Shown: positions 43,812 through 54,828, counted from the first letter of the stretch. The stretch: 64,000 bases of DNA from Gallionellaceae bacterium (GCA_028714875.1 JAQTLN010000019.1:1-64000); one strand, 5' to 3'. Notes: a model not told the origin generated them from the letters alone. Program-made: numbers and translations.

Positions 43812-44330
43812 ATAGCACAGGATAAAGAACCCCGGATCAACGGCGAAATTGATGTGTCGCCGATCCGATTGGTGGGTGTGGAGAGCGAGCAGCTGGGTAT
43901 CGTCAGTCTGCGTGAAGCGTTGGCAATGGCCGAAACGGCCGAGCTGGATCTGGTGGAGATCGCGCCGCAAGCGCAGCCTCCGGTTTGCCGAATCATGGAT
44001 TACGGCAAATTCAAGTACCAGGAAAGCAAGAAGCAGCACGAGGCCAAGCTCAAGCAGAAGCAGATCCAGATCAAGGAAGTGAAGTTTCGTCCGGCAACCG
44101 ACGACAACGACTATCAGGTCAAGCTACGCAACCTGATCCGTTTTCTCGGCGAGGGCGACAAAGCCAAGGTCACGCTGCGCTTCCGTGGCCGGGAAATGGC
44201 CCACCAGGAGTTCGGTCTTGATTTGCTCAAGCGCGTGGAAGCCGACCTGACCGAGCATGGCGTGGTCGAGCAGTTTCCCAAGATGGAAGGGCGCCAGATG
44301 ATCATGGTGCTGGCCCCCAAGAAGAAGTAA
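43812..44330 (+). CDS. infC: Translation initiation factor IF-3 with a predicted ATA start codon
   Basis: The 172-residue factor binds the 30S subunit and controls start-codon selection. Family segments include [47 protein letters not shown], and the C-terminal domain [18 protein letters not shown]. The conserved N-terminus starts at codon ATA (43812-43814, then [10 protein letters not shown]), preceded by AAAGGGG at a suitable distance. The only in-frame ATG upstream (43770) lies within the terminator stem and would add 14 non-conserved residues. IF-3 genes commonly use rare starts (ATT in E. coli) for autoregulation. Confidence 0.93.
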   Translation: MAQDKEPRINGEIDVSPIRLVGVESEQLGIVSLREALAMAETAELDLVEIAPQAQPPVCRIMDYGKFKYQESKKQHEAKLKQKQIQIKEVKFRPATDDNDYQVKLRNLIRFLGEGDKAKVTLRFRGREMAHQEFGLDLLKRVEADLTEHGVVEQFPKMEGRQMIMVLAPKKK

Positions 44331-44452
44331 ACCGATTTTGTTGTGACGAGGCGGCACGGGTCTCGTAAATCCACCGTGCCGACAAGTGCTGTTCGGCTGT
44401 TCAAGTGCTCCCGGTGGGGGCCGCCAGATGGCATCGAATAAATGGAGCAATC

Positions 44453-44650
44453 ATGCCCAAGATGAAGTCCAAGAGCGGGGCCGCAAAGCGCTTCCGCGTG
44501 CGGGGCAACGGCACTCTCAAGCGCTCGTCCGCCTATATGCGCCACATCCTGACCAAGAAAACCACCAAGCGTAAGCGTCAATTGCGTGGTATGTCCGATG
44601 TCAACGCGTCGGATGTCGGTCACGTTCGCGCCATGTTGCCCTACGCATAA
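44453..44650 (+). CDS. rpmI: 50S ribosomal protein L35
   Basis: The 65-residue basic protein [20 protein letters not shown]... is L35 of the large ribosomal subunit. It has a GGAG ribosome site 122 bp after infC and is followed 12 bp later by rplT. The infC-rpmI gap contains GC-rich complementary segments (around GGCGGCACGG and CCGTGCCG) that could be the L20-responsive leader known in other bacteria. Confidence 0.97.
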   Translation: MPKMKSKSGAAKRFRVRGNGTLKRSSAYMRHILTKKTTKRKRQLRGMSDVNASDVGHVRAMLPYA

Positions 44651-44662
44651 AGGAGAAAAGAC

Positions 44663-45028
44663 ATGCCCCGAGTTAAACGTGGTGTAACCGCGCACGCCAG
44701 TCACAAGAAGGTCCTGGAAGCCGCCAAAGGCTACCGCGGCCGCCGCAAGAACGTATTCCGCGTCGCCAACGAAGCGGTGATGAAGGCCGGTCAGTATGCC
44801 TACCGTGACCGTCGTCAGAAAAAACGCCAATTCCGCGCCCTGTGGGTTGCCCGTATCAACGCCGCCGTGCGTAGCCTCGGCATGGACATGACGTACAGCG
44901 TGTTCATGCACGGCCTGAAGAAAGCCGGCATCGAGATCGACCGCAAGGTTCTCTCCGATATGGCTATCGTCGACCAGCCCGCGTTCGCCAAGATTGCCGA
45001 GCAGGCCAAGGCCAGCCTGGGGGCGTAA
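44663..45028 (+). CDS. rplT: 50S ribosomal protein L20
   Basis: The 121-residue protein [24 protein letters not shown] is L20, a primary 23S rRNA binder needed for early assembly; in several bacteria it also represses its own operon through the rpmI leader. A strong AGGAG site precedes the ATG. A terminator follows at 45051. Confidence 0.98.
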   Translation: MPRVKRGVTAHASHKKVLEAAKGYRGRRKNVFRVANEAVMKAGQYAYRDRRQKKRQFRALWVARINAAVRSLGMDMTYSVFMHGLKKAGIEIDRKVLSDMAIVDQPAFAKIAEQAKASLGA

Positions 45029-45049
45029 GTTATTTTGTCCCCAGCATGA

Positions 45050-46117
<1,068 letters not shown>

Positions 46118-46132
46118 ACCATGATTGCCCTT

Positions 46133-46184
46133 CGTAGGCGCGCCGCTTGCGGCGCGAACATCGGCCCGCAAGCGGGCCCCCTAC
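46133..46184. repeat. Inverted-repeat element between pheS and pheT
   Basis: GTAGGCGCGCCGCTTGCGGCGCG and GGCCCGCAAGCGGGCCCCCTAC form two adjacent GC-rich hairpins with GTAGG/CCTAC ends. The structure is similar in style, but not identical in sequence, to family A. Confidence 0.65.
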
Positions 46185-46204
46185 TTCTCTGAGAAGACAT
46201 CGTT

Positions 46205-48562
46205 ATGCAATTCTCCGAAGCCTGGCTGCGTAGCCTCGTCAATCCCGCCCTGAACACCCAGGAACTCGGCCATCTGCTGACCATGGCCGGCCTGGAAGTG
46301 GAAGCTCTCGAACCCGTCGCGCCCGCGTTCGAGCAAGTCGTGGTCGCGGAAATCCTCAGCGCCGAAAAACACCCCAACGCCGACCGCCTCCAGGTCTGTC
46401 AGGTGAATGTCGGTGAGGCGCAACCATTGACCATCGTCTGCGGTGCCCCCAATGCCCGCGCCGGGATGAAGACCGCCTGTGCTCTGGTCGGCGCGGTGCT
46501 CCCCGGTGATTTCCAGATCAAGCAGGCCAAGGTGCGTGACGTGGCTTCGTTCGGCATGCTCTGTTCCAGCAAGGAACTGGGCATCGCGGGTGATGCCGCC
46601 GGCATCATGGAACTGCCCGCCACCGCCACGGTCGGCCAGCCGCTGCGGCAATGGCTGAACCTGGACGACCACCTGATCACCCTCAAACTCACGCCCAACC
46701 GGGGTGATTGCCTGTCCCTGAACGGCATCGCCCGCGAAGTGGCGGCGCTGGCGGCTGTGCCTTTTACTCCGGTGGATAGCGCGCCGGTTGCCGCTGCCTG
46801 TGATGCCACTTTCCCGATCGGCATCGCCGCCGAGGCCGCCTGCCCGCGCTATTGCGGTCGCGTGATACGCGGCATCGATGCCGGCGCCGTGAGTCCCGCC
46901 TGGATGGTCGAGCGACTGGAACGCTCCGGCCTGCGCGCCATTCATCCGGTGGTGGACGTGACCAATTATGTGCTACTGGAACTAGGCCAACCCATGCACG
47001 GCTTCGACCTCGCCTTGCTGCGAGGCGGCATCCAGGTGCGCATGGCTCGGGTGGGGGAGCCGCTCGCGCTGCTCAACGAACAGAGCATCACGCTGTCGGA
47101 AGACACCCTGGCTATCGCCGACGATTCCGGCGCGCTGGCCCTGGCCGGCATCATGGGCGGCGCCGCCAGCGCGGTGTCCGCGTCCAGCACGGACATCTTC
47201 CTGGAAGCCGCGCATTTCGATCCCGACGCCATCGCCGGCCGCGCTCGCCGTTACGGCCTCTCCACCGACTCCTCGCACCGTTTCGAGCGCGGTGTCGATC
47301 CCGAACTGCCACGCCTGGCGATGGAGCGCGCCACCCGTCTGATTCTGGACATCTGCGGCGGCGAGTGCGGCCCGATCAGCGAGGTAGGTCACGGCGTGGC
47401 GGCGCGCGCGCCCATCGCCTTCCGTCCGGCGCGCGTGCGCCGTCTGCTTGGTTTTGACCTGGCCGATGCCACCATGCGCGACATCCTGCAACGCCTGGAT
47501 TTGCGTGTCGCGGGTGAAGGCGAGACCTGGACTGTCACGGCGCCCAGCCACCGTTTCGACATCACCGGCGAAGTCGATCTGATCGAGGAAATCGCCCGCG
47601 TCCACGGCTACGACGCGATTCCCGTGGTGGCGCCGCGTGGCCAGGCCAGCCTATTGCCGGCGGAGGAGGGCAAGCGTTCTCCGCTTGATCTAAAAAAACT
47701 CATGGTGGCCAGGGGTTACCAGGAAATCATCACCTACAGCTTCATTTCCCAAGAACTGGATCAGGATTTTCGCGCCACTGGCGCCGCGCTGCCCCTGCTC
47801 AACCCCATCGCCAGCCAGATGGGCGTGATGCGCGGTAGTCTCATGGGCGGCCTCATGCAGGCGCTCAAGCACAACCTCAACCACGGCCAGGAGCGTCTGC
47901 GCCTGTTCGAAATCGGTCGCGCCTTCCTCAGCGCCGAGGCCGACGCGCAGCCCCGCCACGCCGCTGGCCTGGCTTATGGCGCCGCGCGCGCCGAGCAATG
48001 GGGCGAGCCGACCCGTGGCGTCGACTTTTTCGACGTCAAGGCCGATGTCGAAGCCCTGGTGCATCCGCTGCCGGTGGCTTTCGCGCCGGCCGAGCATCCC
48101 GCCCTGCACCCCGGCCAGTGCGCGCGTATCAGCCTCGAAGGTGTGGCGGTCGGCTGGCTCGGCACACTGCATCCGCGTCTGGTACTGAGCCACGGCCTCG
48201 CCCGTGCGCCGATCCTGTTCGAACTGGATCTGTCCGCATTGCTCACGGGCGAGGCGCCGCGCTATCAAGGCGTGCCGCGCCTGCCGGCGGTGCGTCGCGA
48301 CATCGCCGTCGTGGTGGACGAAAAACAGCCGCTCGCGACCCTGTTGAGCACCGTGCGCGCCGCCATGCCGGCCCTTATTTCAGATTTTTCCTTGTTCGAC
48401 GTATACCAGGGTCAGGGCGTTGAGCAAGGTAAAAAGAGCCTTGCTTTCAAGATGTTGTTACAACATACTCAGAAAACGCTTACAGAATCCGAGATCGAAT
48501 CGGCCGTGCAGGAAGTCGTCGGCATCTTGAATGATCAATTCAATGCCAGCCTGCGCAGGTGA
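46205..48562 (+). CDS. pheT: Phenylalanyl-tRNA synthetase beta subunit
   Basis: The 785-residue subunit contains a tRNA-binding EMAP-like domain near residues 40-150 ([28 protein letters not shown]). B3/B4 editing domains ([19 protein letters not shown]), the B5 domain and the catalytic-like core ([31 protein letters not shown]) follow. It ends in a ferredoxin-fold anticodon-binding domain ([11 protein letters not shown]). It is separated from pheS by a small repeat and runs into ihfA with only 14 bp between. Confidence 0.97.
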   Translation: MQFSEAWLRSLVNPALNTQELGHLLTMAGLEVEALEPVAPAFEQVVVAEILSAEKHPNADRLQVCQVNVGEAQPLTIVCGAPNARAGMKTACALVGAVLPGDFQIKQAKVRDVASFGMLCSSKELGIAGDAAGIMELPATATVGQPLRQWLNLDDHLITLKLTPNRGDCLSLNGIAREVAALAAVPFTPVDSAPVAAACDATFPIGIAAEAACPRYCGRVIRGIDAGAVSPAWMVERLERSGLRAIHPVVDVTNYVLLELGQPMHGFDLALLRGGIQVRMARVGEPLALLNEQSITLSEDTLAIADDSGALALAGIMGGAASAVSASSTDIFLEAAHFDPDAIAGRARRYGLSTDSSHRFERGVDPELPRLAMERATRLILDICGGECGPISEVGHGVAARAPIAFRPARVRRLLGFDLADATMRDILQRLDLRVAGEGETWTVTAPSHRFDITGEVDLIEEIARVHGYDAIPVVAPRGQASLLPAEEGKRSPLDLKKLMVARGYQEIITYSFISQELDQDFRATGAALPLLNPIASQMGVMRGSLMGGLMQALKHNLNHGQERLRLFEIGRAFLSAEADAQPRHAAGLAYGAARAEQWGEPTRGVDFFDVKADVEALVHPLPVAFAPAEHPALHPGQCARISLEGVAVGWLGTLHPRLVLSHGLARAPILFELDLSALLTGEAPRYQGVPRLPAVRRDIAVVVDEKQPLATLLSTVRAAMPALISDFSLFDVYQGQGVEQGKKSLAFKMLLQHTQKTLTESEIESAVQEVVGILNDQFNASLRR

Positions 48563-48576
48563 TGGAGATAAACCGC

Positions 48577-48891
48577 ATGACCCTCACAAAAGCTGAACTC
48601 GCCAACCTGCTGTTCGAAAAGGTCGGCCTCAACAAACGCGAGGCCAAGGAGATGGTGGAAACCTTCTTCGAGGAAGTGCGTACCGCCCTGGAGAAGGGCG
48701 ACAGCGTCAAACTTTCCGGTTTCGGCAACTTCCAGTTGCGTGAAAAGCCGCAGCGCCCAGGGCGCAATCCCAAGACCGGCGAAGAAATGCCGATCACAGC
48801 CCGGCGTGTGGTGACCTTCCACGCCAGCCAGAAGCTGAAAGCGATGGTGGAGGAGGCGGCGGCCAATGTCGGAACATCTGCCCAGTTCTGA
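48577..48891 (+). CDS. ihfA: Integration host factor alpha subunit
   Basis: The 104-residue HU/IHF-fold DNA-bending protein [31 protein letters not shown] carries [26 protein letters not shown], whose proline arm bends DNA. IHF aids NifA-sigma-54 promoters by looping; two perfect IHF-consensus sites occur before nifH and lrv in this window. The start is ATG at 48577, downstream of GGAG. The 3' end overlaps the MerR gene by 26 bp. Confidence 0.95.
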   Translation: MTLTKAELANLLFEKVGLNKREAKEMVETFFEEVRTALEKGDSVKLSGFGNFQLREKPQRPGRNPKTGEEMPITARRVVTFHASQKLKAMVEEAAANVGTSAQF

Positions 48892-49243
48892 ACTGCCGCC
48901 CATTCCGACGAAACGCTACTTCACCATCGGCGAGGTGAGCGAGCTGTGCGGCGTCAAGCCGCACGTGCTGCGTTACTGGGAGCAGGAATTTACCCAGCTG
49001 AAGCCGGTCAAGCGGCGCGGCAATCGGCGTTACTACCAGCATCACGAAGTCATGCTGATTCGCCACATCCGCGAATTGCTGTATGAGCAGGGCTTCACCA
49101 TCAGCGGGGCGCGCAACCGGCTCAGTAGCGAGGAAGAACCCGAGGTCATCGTGGTCGGCGACGCTCCGGAACCGGGCGAGCCCGTGGACCTGGGCGCCAT
49201 CAAGCGCGAGCTGGCCGAGATCATCGAACTGCTGCGCACTTGA
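48866..49243 (+). CDS. MerR-family transcriptional regulator
   Basis: The 125-residue protein has the MerR winged-helix DNA-binding domain: [26 protein letters not shown], then [36 protein letters not shown]. The tail is acidic and ends in a short helix ([15 protein letters not shown]). It lacks the cysteines of metal-sensing MerR proteins. The same small MerR gene after ihfA is common in beta- and gammaproteobacteria. Its target is unknown. Confidence 0.9.
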   Translation: MSEHLPSSELPPIPTKRYFTIGEVSELCGVKPHVLRYWEQEFTQLKPVKRRGNRRYYQHHEVMLIRHIRELLYEQGFTISGARNRLSSEEEPEVIVVGDAPEPGEPVDLGAIKRELAEIIELLRT

Positions 49244-49274
49244 GATGCTCCTCGGCCTTTGACCGCCGCGCGCC

Positions 49275-50723
49275 ATGGGCCAGGAAATCGCACGCTCCCA
49301 CTTCAGCGAGGCCGATTTCCAGCGCTTTCATGGCCAACTCAGGGATGAAACCGACGCGCTGACGCGCGACTGTGCCGCCGGTCGCTTTTCCGATCCGCGT
49401 TTTGTCGTTGGTTTTGAGCTGGAAGCCTGGCTGATCGACCATGCCGGCTTCCCCAATCCGGTCAACACTGCCTTGCTGGAACGCCTGCACGACCCCCTGG
49501 TGGTGCCCGAGTTGTCCCGCTTCAATATCGAACTGAACGGCCCACCCGCGTCAATGCGCTCCGGCGTATTGAACGCGCTCGAACAAGGACTCACCGGCAC
49601 CTGGAACAAATGCCAGGCAACGGCGCACGGCATGGATGCCGCGCTGGTCATGATCGGCATCCTGCCCAATATCCGCGCCGACGACCTGACCCTGGCCAAC
49701 ATGTCGGCCATGAAGCGCTACCGCGTGCTCAACGAGCAGGTGCTCAAGCAGCGCCAGGGGGCCGCGCTGCACATCCACATCCAGGGCGAGGAAAGCCTGG
49801 AAAGTCATCTGCCGGACGTGATGCTGGAAGCGGCGACCACGTCGTTCCAGGTTCACCTGCAAGTGCCATTCGCGCGCGCCGCGCGCTATTACAACGCCGC
49901 GCTCATAGCCTGCGCGCCGCTCATGGCCGCAAGCGGCAATTCTCCCCTGCTCTTCGGCAAACGCCTCTGGCGCGAGACCCGCATCCCCTTGTTCGAGCAG
50001 TCCGTGGAACTGGGCGGCTATGGCGGCCTCGCCGATCCCGGCGTGCGCCGCGTCAGTTTCGGCCAAGGTTATGTCCTGGGCAGCCTGCTGGAATTGTTTC
50101 GCGAGAACCTGGATTTGTTTCCCGTCCTCCTGCCCATGCCTCTGGATGAACCGGCCGAACGCTATCCACATCTGCGCCAACACAACGGTTCCATTTGGCG
50201 CTGGGTGCGGCCGTTGGTTGGTTTCGACGAGACCGGCCAGGCGCATGTGCGTCTGGAACAGCGCATATTCCCGAGCGGGCCGACCCTGTTGGACATGGTT
50301 GCCAACTGCGCCTGTCACTTCGGCCTGAGCCGGGCGCTGGCCGAAGCCTCCGAGGTGCCGGAAACTCGTCTGCCGTTCGCCGCCGCCCGCGCCAACTTCT
50401 ATGCCGCCGCCCGCGACGGCCTGGCTGCCAAGCTGCTCTGGCTGGATGGCGAACACTATCCGGCCCGCGATTTCTGGCCGCGCATCGGCCTCCCTCTGGC
50501 GGAACAGGGACTGCGTGATTTCGGCCTGGAAAGCGTCGAGATCGAGCGTTACCTTGGTATCGTCGAAGCGCGTGTGCGGCGCGGCCAGACCGGCGCGGCG
50601 TGGCAACTGGCCCATCTGGACAAACAGGGAGGCAAAGCCCACGAAGCCGCCGTGGCCGCGATGCTCGCCGATTACCTGGAAAACCAGCGTTCCGGCGCGC
50701 CGGTACATGAATGGAGCGTGTGA
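49275..50723 (+). CDS. Glutamate-cysteine ligase family (GCS2-like) carboxylate-amine ligase
   Basis: The 482-residue protein resembles the GCS2/YbdK group of ATP-dependent carboxylate-amine ligases. FVVGFELEAWLID and FNIELNGPP carry acidic metal-binding residues, GAALHIHIQG a conserved histidine pair, and HNGSIWRWVRPLVG a later family region. It probably joins a glutamate-like acid to an amine, but the substrate is unknown. Its stop overlaps the ATG of an M14 hydrolase (TGATG), so a ligase and a possible opposing amidohydrolase are made together. Confidence 0.75.
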   Translation: MGQEIARSHFSEADFQRFHGQLRDETDALTRDCAAGRFSDPRFVVGFELEAWLIDHAGFPNPVNTALLERLHDPLVVPELSRFNIELNGPPASMRSGVLNALEQGLTGTWNKCQATAHGMDAALVMIGILPNIRADDLTLANMSAMKRYRVLNEQVLKQRQGAALHIHIQGEESLESHLPDVMLEAATTSFQVHLQVPFARAARYYNAALIACAPLMAASGNSPLLFGKRLWRETRIPLFEQSVELGGYGGLADPGVRRVSFGQGYVLGSLLELFRENLDLFPVLLPMPLDEPAERYPHLRQHNGSIWRWVRPLVGFDETGQAHVRLEQRIFPSGPTLLDMVANCACHFGLSRALAEASEVPETRLPFAAARANFYAAARDGLAAKLLWLDGEHYPARDFWPRIGLPLAEQGLRDFGLESVEIERYLGIVEARVRRGQTGAAWQLAHLDKQGGKAHEAAVAAMLADYLENQRSGAPVHEWSV

Positions 50724-51733
50724 TGTTGAAGGTGTATGAGCAAATTCCCGCCGGCCTGCTCGAACTCGCCGCCGAACGCCTGCATGAAATCCTGCCCGGC
50801 CCCACGTTGATTCACCTGCCCGGCCGCCGCCCGGCGCCCTTGTTCGCTTCCGTCCTGCTGCACGGCAACGAGGAAACCGGCTGGCTGGCGGCGCGGGAAG
50901 TGCTACGGAAATATGCCCGCTCCGACCTGCCGCGCGCGCTCTCCCTGTTCATCGGCAACATCGCCGCCGCGCGCCACGGCCTGCGGGTGCTCGACGGGCA
51001 ACCCGATTACAACCGCATCTGGCCGGGCGCCGCCGCCTCGGACAGGCCCGAATTCGCCATGGCCCGCCAGGTGGTCGAAGCGATGCGCGCGCGTGGTGTG
51101 TTCGCCAGCATCGACATCCACAACAACACCGGTCTCAATCCCCATTACGGCTGCGTCAATCGCCTGGAACCCGCCTGGCTGCATCTGGCCACGCTGTTTT
51201 CACGCACCGTCGTCTACTTCACCTATCCGCGCGGCGTGCAGTCCGCCGCCTTCGCCGAACTCTGCCCCGCCGTCACCCTGGAATGCGGCAAGCCCGGCAC
51301 CCCGCAAGGCGTGGAGCACGCCGCTTCCTACATGGATGCCTGCCTGCGCCTCTCGGAGTTTCCCGCGCATCCGGTCCAGCCGCGCGATATCGACCTGTTC
51401 CACACCATAGCCACGGTCAAGGTGCCGGAAGAAGCGCGTTTCGCCTTCTCCGACATGGACTGCGACATCGAATTCGCTCCCGATCTCGACCATCTGAACT
51501 TCCGCGAACTTCAGCCCGGCACCCACCTTGGCCGCATCCACGGGCGGCGCGGCTTCTGTCTCCAGGCGCTGGACGACGAAGGCAAGGAGATGGGCGACCA
51601 GGTGTTCGATTGCAGCGACGGAGAGATCCGTCTGCGCCGCCCACTGATGCCCGCCATGCTCACACGCGATGCCCGCGTCATCCGCCAGGACTGCCTGTGC
51701 TACCTCATGGAAAGACTGCCGTTGCCGGCGTGA
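50723..51733 (+). CDS. M14-family zinc hydrolase (succinylglutamate desuccinylase/aspartoacylase-like)
   Basis: The 336-residue protein has the AstE/AspA zinc site. [10 protein letters not shown] supplies His and Glu, DIHNNTGLN supplies the second His, and [10 protein letters not shown] contains the candidate catalytic Glu. Family members deacylate N-acyl amino acids. Coupling to a GCS2-like ligase suggests that both act on the same gamma-glutamyl or acyl compound. ATG at 50723 overlaps the upstream stop. Confidence 0.82.
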   Translation: MLKVYEQIPAGLLELAAERLHEILPGPTLIHLPGRRPAPLFASVLLHGNEETGWLAAREVLRKYARSDLPRALSLFIGNIAAARHGLRVLDGQPDYNRIWPGAAASDRPEFAMARQVVEAMRARGVFASIDIHNNTGLNPHYGCVNRLEPAWLHLATLFSRTVVYFTYPRGVQSAAFAELCPAVTLECGKPGTPQGVEHAASYMDACLRLSEFPAHPVQPRDIDLFHTIATVKVPEEARFAFSDMDCDIEFAPDLDHLNFRELQPGTHLGRIHGRRGFCLQALDDEGKEMGDQVFDCSDGEIRLRRPLMPAMLTRDARVIRQDCLCYLMERLPLPA

Positions 51734-51798
51734 CGAACTTCATCGGGCCAACCCATGCCGCCTGGTTGAAAAAAAGCCGCGATAACAGGTGTTCCCTG

Positions 51799-51827
51799 TT
51801 TACCACCTCCACCGACACCCCTATAAT
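51799..51827 (+). promoter_or_regulatory. Predicted sigma-70 promoter for tRNA-Pro
   Basis: TTTACC (51799-51804) and a perfect TATAAT (51822-51827) are separated by 17 bp, ending 14 bp before the tRNA. Confidence 0.7.
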
Positions 51828-51841
51828 GCGCCGCTTGTCGT

Positions 51842-51918
51842 CGGGGCGTAGCGCAGCCTGGTAGCGCACCTGCATGGGGTGCAGGGGGTCGGAAGTTCGA
51901 GTCTTCTCGCCCCGACCA
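51842..51918 (+). tRNA. tRNA-Pro (GGG)
   Basis: A 77-nt cloverleaf with encoded CCA. The acceptor CGGGGCG pairs with CGCCCCG; the anticodon stem CCTGC/GCAGG encloses ATGGGGT, giving anticodon GGG; the T-loop is TTCGAGT. It aligns well with bacterial proL genes. Confidence 0.96.
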
Positions 51919-51953
51919 ATCAAACAAACGACTTACCAGAGTCGTAAAACATT

Positions 51954-51980
51954 AAAGCCAACTTGATAGTTGGCTTTTTT
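51954..51980 (+). terminator. Terminator after tRNA-Pro
   Basis: AAAGCCAAC (51954-51962) pairs with GTTGGCTTT (51969-51977), continuing into a six-T run. Confidence 0.9.
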
Positions 51981-52156
51981 GCTTTCTGTCGCCTAGGAGC
52001 GGCCACTTGTGTCGCTGAAATCACTTGTTGGGAGCGGTCCCGTCCGGGACCGCGCAGCCATATCAGGCTGAAGTTGTCCCCATTAGCCGAGGCTACGGAG
52101 TCAGGACTACATGCCTGCCTCGGGCAATGGCCTATCCGGCTGGAATAACAAAAGAC

Positions 52157-53563
52157 TTACCGCGGCATCGCCACGCCCGGTGTTTCATCCTTCTTCCACG
52201 GCGCCGGTTTTCGCACCGATTCCCATACCGGGCTTTGCAACGTCAGGGCCAGTTGCCGGGCGAGTTCGAGCATGCCGATGTAGCCCTCGTAGCCGAATTC
52301 GCGTTCCTGGTTGATGTCGAGGAAGGGGATGCGCGCCTTCAGCGCCGTGTACATGTTGCGGCCGCCGGCGATGAGGATGTCGGCCTGGTATTCCTTCACC
52401 ACACCGATCAGGGCTTTGGGGCTGCCGTCGGTGATCATCTTGGTCTTGTCGCCCATGATTTCGCGGATGCGCGCCTTGTCTTCCTCGGTGGATTTGTTGG
52501 TGCCGGTGGCGACCACGTCCATGCCGAGGTCTTGCAGGGCGGAGACGATGGACCAGGATTTGACGCCGCCGGTATAGAGCAGCACCCGCTTGCCGCGCAG
52601 GCGTGATCGCCAGGGCTCCAGAGCGGCGTGAATTTTTGCTTCCTCGCGCGCGATCATGGCTTCCGCGCGCTCGCTCAGTGACGGGTCGTCGATGACGCGG
52701 GCGAAGTCGCGGAAGGCATTCGAGGTGTCGGTGACGCCATAGAAGCTGCCCTCGAAGAACGGTACCTTGTGTTGGGTTTCCAGTTTGCGCGCGACGTTGA
52801 GCAGCGCCTTGGCGCACACCACCATGCTGACTTCGGCGCGGTGCATGGTCTGCACTTCATGGAAGCGGGCGTCGCCGGAGAGCGAACCGAGGATGCGTAG
52901 CCCCAATTCGTCGAACAGCGGCAGGACATGCCAGAACTCGCCGGCGATGTTGTATTCGCCGATCAGGTTGACGTCGTGCACGGTGATGCCGGGGCGCTGC
53001 GCTTCGGGTGGCACCGGGTCGGGCTCACGGGTGCCGATGACGTACTTGAACATCGATTCGCCGGCGATGCGGTTGCCCAGGTTCTTGGTGCCATAGAAGC
53101 CGGCGCAGTCCACCGGCACCACCGGCGTGCCCCAGCGTTCGGCGGCGGATTTACATACCGCTTCTACGTCGTCGCCGGTCAGGGCCGGCACGCAGGTGTT
53201 GTAGACGAACACGGCGGCGGGAGCGTGGCTGTCGATGGCCTGTTTGATGGCGTGGAACAGGCGTTTTTCGCCGCGGCCCATGATCACGTCCTGTTCCGTC
53301 AGGTCGGTGGTCATGCCGATCTTGTAGAGCGTCGGGCCGCTGGAGCGGGTGCCGCGGTTGTCCCAGGAGGAGCCGGCGCAGGCGATGGGGCCGTGCACGA
53401 TGTGTGCGACGTCGGCGATCGGCAGCAGCGCGATCTGGGCGCCGTCGAAGGCGCAGCCACCGGCGGTGGCGCCGGGTTTGGGGCGGGCGCAGCCGGATTT
53501 CGCCTTGGCGTTGTGGGTACAGGCCGGTTCGTTGAGCAGTTCGGCGATTTGTTTGGCTTGCAT
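52157..53563 (-). CDS. nifE: Nitrogenase iron-molybdenum cofactor assembly protein NifE
   Basis: The 468-residue NifD-like scaffold has [46 protein letters not shown] near the N-terminus (cysteines of the P-cluster-like site). [70 protein letters not shown] and [20 protein letters not shown] follow. NifE and NifN form the platform on which FeMo-cofactor matures. The start is ATG at 53563. A sigma-54 promoter lies 34 bp upstream. Unusually, nifN does not follow; the next downstream feature is a tRNA gene on the other strand. Confidence 0.95.
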   Translation of the reverse strand: MQAKQIAELLNEPACTHNAKAKSGCARPKPGATAGGCAFDGAQIALLPIADVAHIVHGPIACAGSSWDNRGTRSSGPTLYKIGMTTDLTEQDVIMGRGEKRLFHAIKQAIDSHAPAAVFVYNTCVPALTGDDVEAVCKSAAERWGTPVVPVDCAGFYGTKNLGNRIAGESMFKYVIGTREPDPVPPEAQRPGITVHDVNLIGEYNIAGEFWHVLPLFDELGLRILGSLSGDARFHEVQTMHRAEVSMVVCAKALLNVARKLETQHKVPFFEGSFYGVTDTSNAFRDFARVIDDPSLSERAEAMIAREEAKIHAALEPWRSRLRGKRVLLYTGGVKSWSIVSALQDLGMDVVATGTNKSTEEDKARIREIMGDKTKMITDGSPKALIGVVKEYQADILIAGGRNMYTALKARIPFLDINQEREFGYEGYIGMLELARQLALTLQSPVWESVRKPAPWKKDETPGVAMPR

Positions 53564-53596
53564 GGCGCGGTTCCTGGCTGTGTTGTTGAACCCCTT

Positions 53597-53611
53597 GCAA
53601 GGGCTGTGCCA
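53597..53611 (-). promoter_or_regulatory. Sigma-54 (-24/-12) promoter of nifE
   Basis: Read on the minus strand the site is TGGCACAGCCCTTGC, an exact TGGCAC-N5-TTGC match, 34 bp upstream of the nifE ATG. Confidence 0.9.
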
Positions 53612-53650
53612 GCGACAAAGTATTGTTTCTATTGGTGTGAGTGGCTGGGT

Positions 53651-53666
53651 TGTAGCAAAGCCGACA
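53651..53666. promoter_or_regulatory. NifA upstream activating sequence of nifE
   Basis: TGTAGCAAAGCCGACA fits TGT-N10-ACA and lies 40 bp upstream of the -24 element, closer than usual. The core TGTAG...CGACA is shared with the sites at 55843 and 63280. Confidence 0.8.
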
Positions 53667-53716
53667 GGCGGGATGTCGTATCCGCCTTTGAAGCTCTCGT
53701 GTGGTGGAGGGCGGAT

Positions 53717-53824
53717 TTTCTCCCTCCTTTCCCAAAGGGGGGCCGGGGGGGATTTAGCAACGCTCGCGGTCACGCAACCCTTGTAGAAATCCCCCCTAAC
53801 CCTCCTTTGGGAAAGGGGGGGGGA
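53717..53824. repeat. Family B palindromic repeat upstream of nifE
   Basis: The left arm has TCC and a C-run, TTTCCCAAA, G-runs and GATTTAGCAACGCTCGC. The right arm has GAAATCC, C-runs, TTTGGGAAA and a G-run. It separates the nifE regulatory region from the stop of the upstream gene at 53863. Confidence 0.87.
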
Positions 53825-53862
53825 TGGGCTGGTCCAACTCTGGTGCCGTCAGCCGCGCGGCG

Positions 53863-54828
53863 CTACACCGAATACGGTTCGCGCAGCCAGCCTCTGAGCA
53901 ATTGCGTTTCGAGGTCGCCCAGGTAGCCGTAGCCGGATTCGATGTCCTGCATGGTGGCGAAAGCCAGGTCGCGCGGGGTGAGGCCGCCGGCGACCAGGTG
54001 GAAGTACCAGGCGCCGGTATAGCCCGCGGCGCGGTCGAAGGCGCGTATCTGGTTGGCCGCGTCGAGTCCGCGCAAGGCGTTGTCCCAGTGAAACGGCTTG
54101 AGCGCGCGCGCATGGCGGGAGATCGGGGTGGCGGAGAGCACCATGTTGTTGTAACGGTCGTGCTGCTCGCGCAGGGCGACGATCCAGTGTTCGCTGAAAT
54201 GCTTGCCCTGGCCGGAGTGGCTGCCGGCCCATTCCTGAACGAAGCGCAGGAAAGCCGGTGTGCCTCCCACCGGACCGCGCAGGCGGGAAGCCACCTGGCG
54301 TAGATCGGTCAGGCGGCGGAAGCGGTAATAGGACGCGCCCACCGGTTGCGCCGGCACGCTGGCGGGTTTGACGGGCTCGATCAGTTCCTCGGCGTCGAGC
54401 GGCGGCGCGGCGGCATTCCACAGGCGGCGGTCGAGCACTTCCTGCATCTCTTCCACTTCCAGTTGCAGAAAATCCGTCGGATTGGGGCCGTAGGGGGCGA
54501 CAAAGTAGTGGGTGCGGCCGTTATGGCGGGTGGCGTGCAGTTCGCTGTCGGCATGGCGATCCATGAATTCACCCAGGTCGTCGCCGCAATCGGCCAGTTC
54601 CTCGGTCACCCAGTCCTCCAGCTTGTCGGCCACGCGTTCGCCGTTGGCGTGGATGATCCCGCCGCTGCGATACCAGCCGCCGCGTGTCAAGGCGAAGCGG
54701 TATGGGTAATCCGGAATCAGGCGGGCGGTGGCGGCCAGCAGGCCGGCGTGGTGCGGACGGGGCGTGCTGGCCGCGATCTCGGCGATCAGGTGTTGCAGGG
54801 CGGACTCGTCGGGTACACGGTTACTCAT
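53863..54828 (-). CDS. Conserved-looking hypothetical protein of the nif locus
   Basis: The 321-residue, apparently soluble protein has no motif that I recognise. Notable features are a Cys-poor sequence, HATRHNGRTHYFVAPYGPNPTDFLQLEVEEMQEVLDRRLWN in the first half (several His), and an aromatic-rich second half (SYYRFRRLTDLRQ, WHIVALREQ-type and GAWYFHLVAGGLTPRDL). It overlaps lrv at ATGA and is cotranscribed with it from a NifA-type promoter. From memory, an unknown gene of similar size adjoins lrv in the Azotobacter vinelandii nif region; homology is not tested here. A nitrogenase-related role is inferred from context only. Confidence 0.7.
   Translation of the reverse strand: MSNRVPDESALQHLIAEIAASTPRPHHAGLLAATARLIPDYPYRFALTRGGWYRSGGIIHANGERVADKLEDWVTEELADCGDDLGEFMDRHADSELHATRHNGRTHYFVAPYGPNPTDFLQLEVEEMQEVLDRRLWNAAAPPLDAEELIEPVKPASVPAQPVGASYYRFRRLTDLRQVASRLRGPVGGTPAFLRFVQEWAGSHSGQGKHFSEHWIVALREQHDRYNNMVLSATPISRHARALKPFHWDNALRGLDAANQIRAFDRAAGYTGAWYFHLVAGGLTPRDLAFATMQDIESGYGYLGDLETQLLRGWLREPYSV

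Noticed and set aside
41561-43996. Very long open frame on the minus strand opposite thrS and nadC (over 800 codons)
   Set aside because: It is antisense to clearly identified thrS; the translated sequence is a composition-driven shadow of the GC-rich third codon positions and matches no protein family.
53601-53690. IHF site between the nifE NifA site and its promoter
   Set aside because: No stretch matches WATCAANNNNTTR; the 40-bp distance is short enough that looping might not need IHF.
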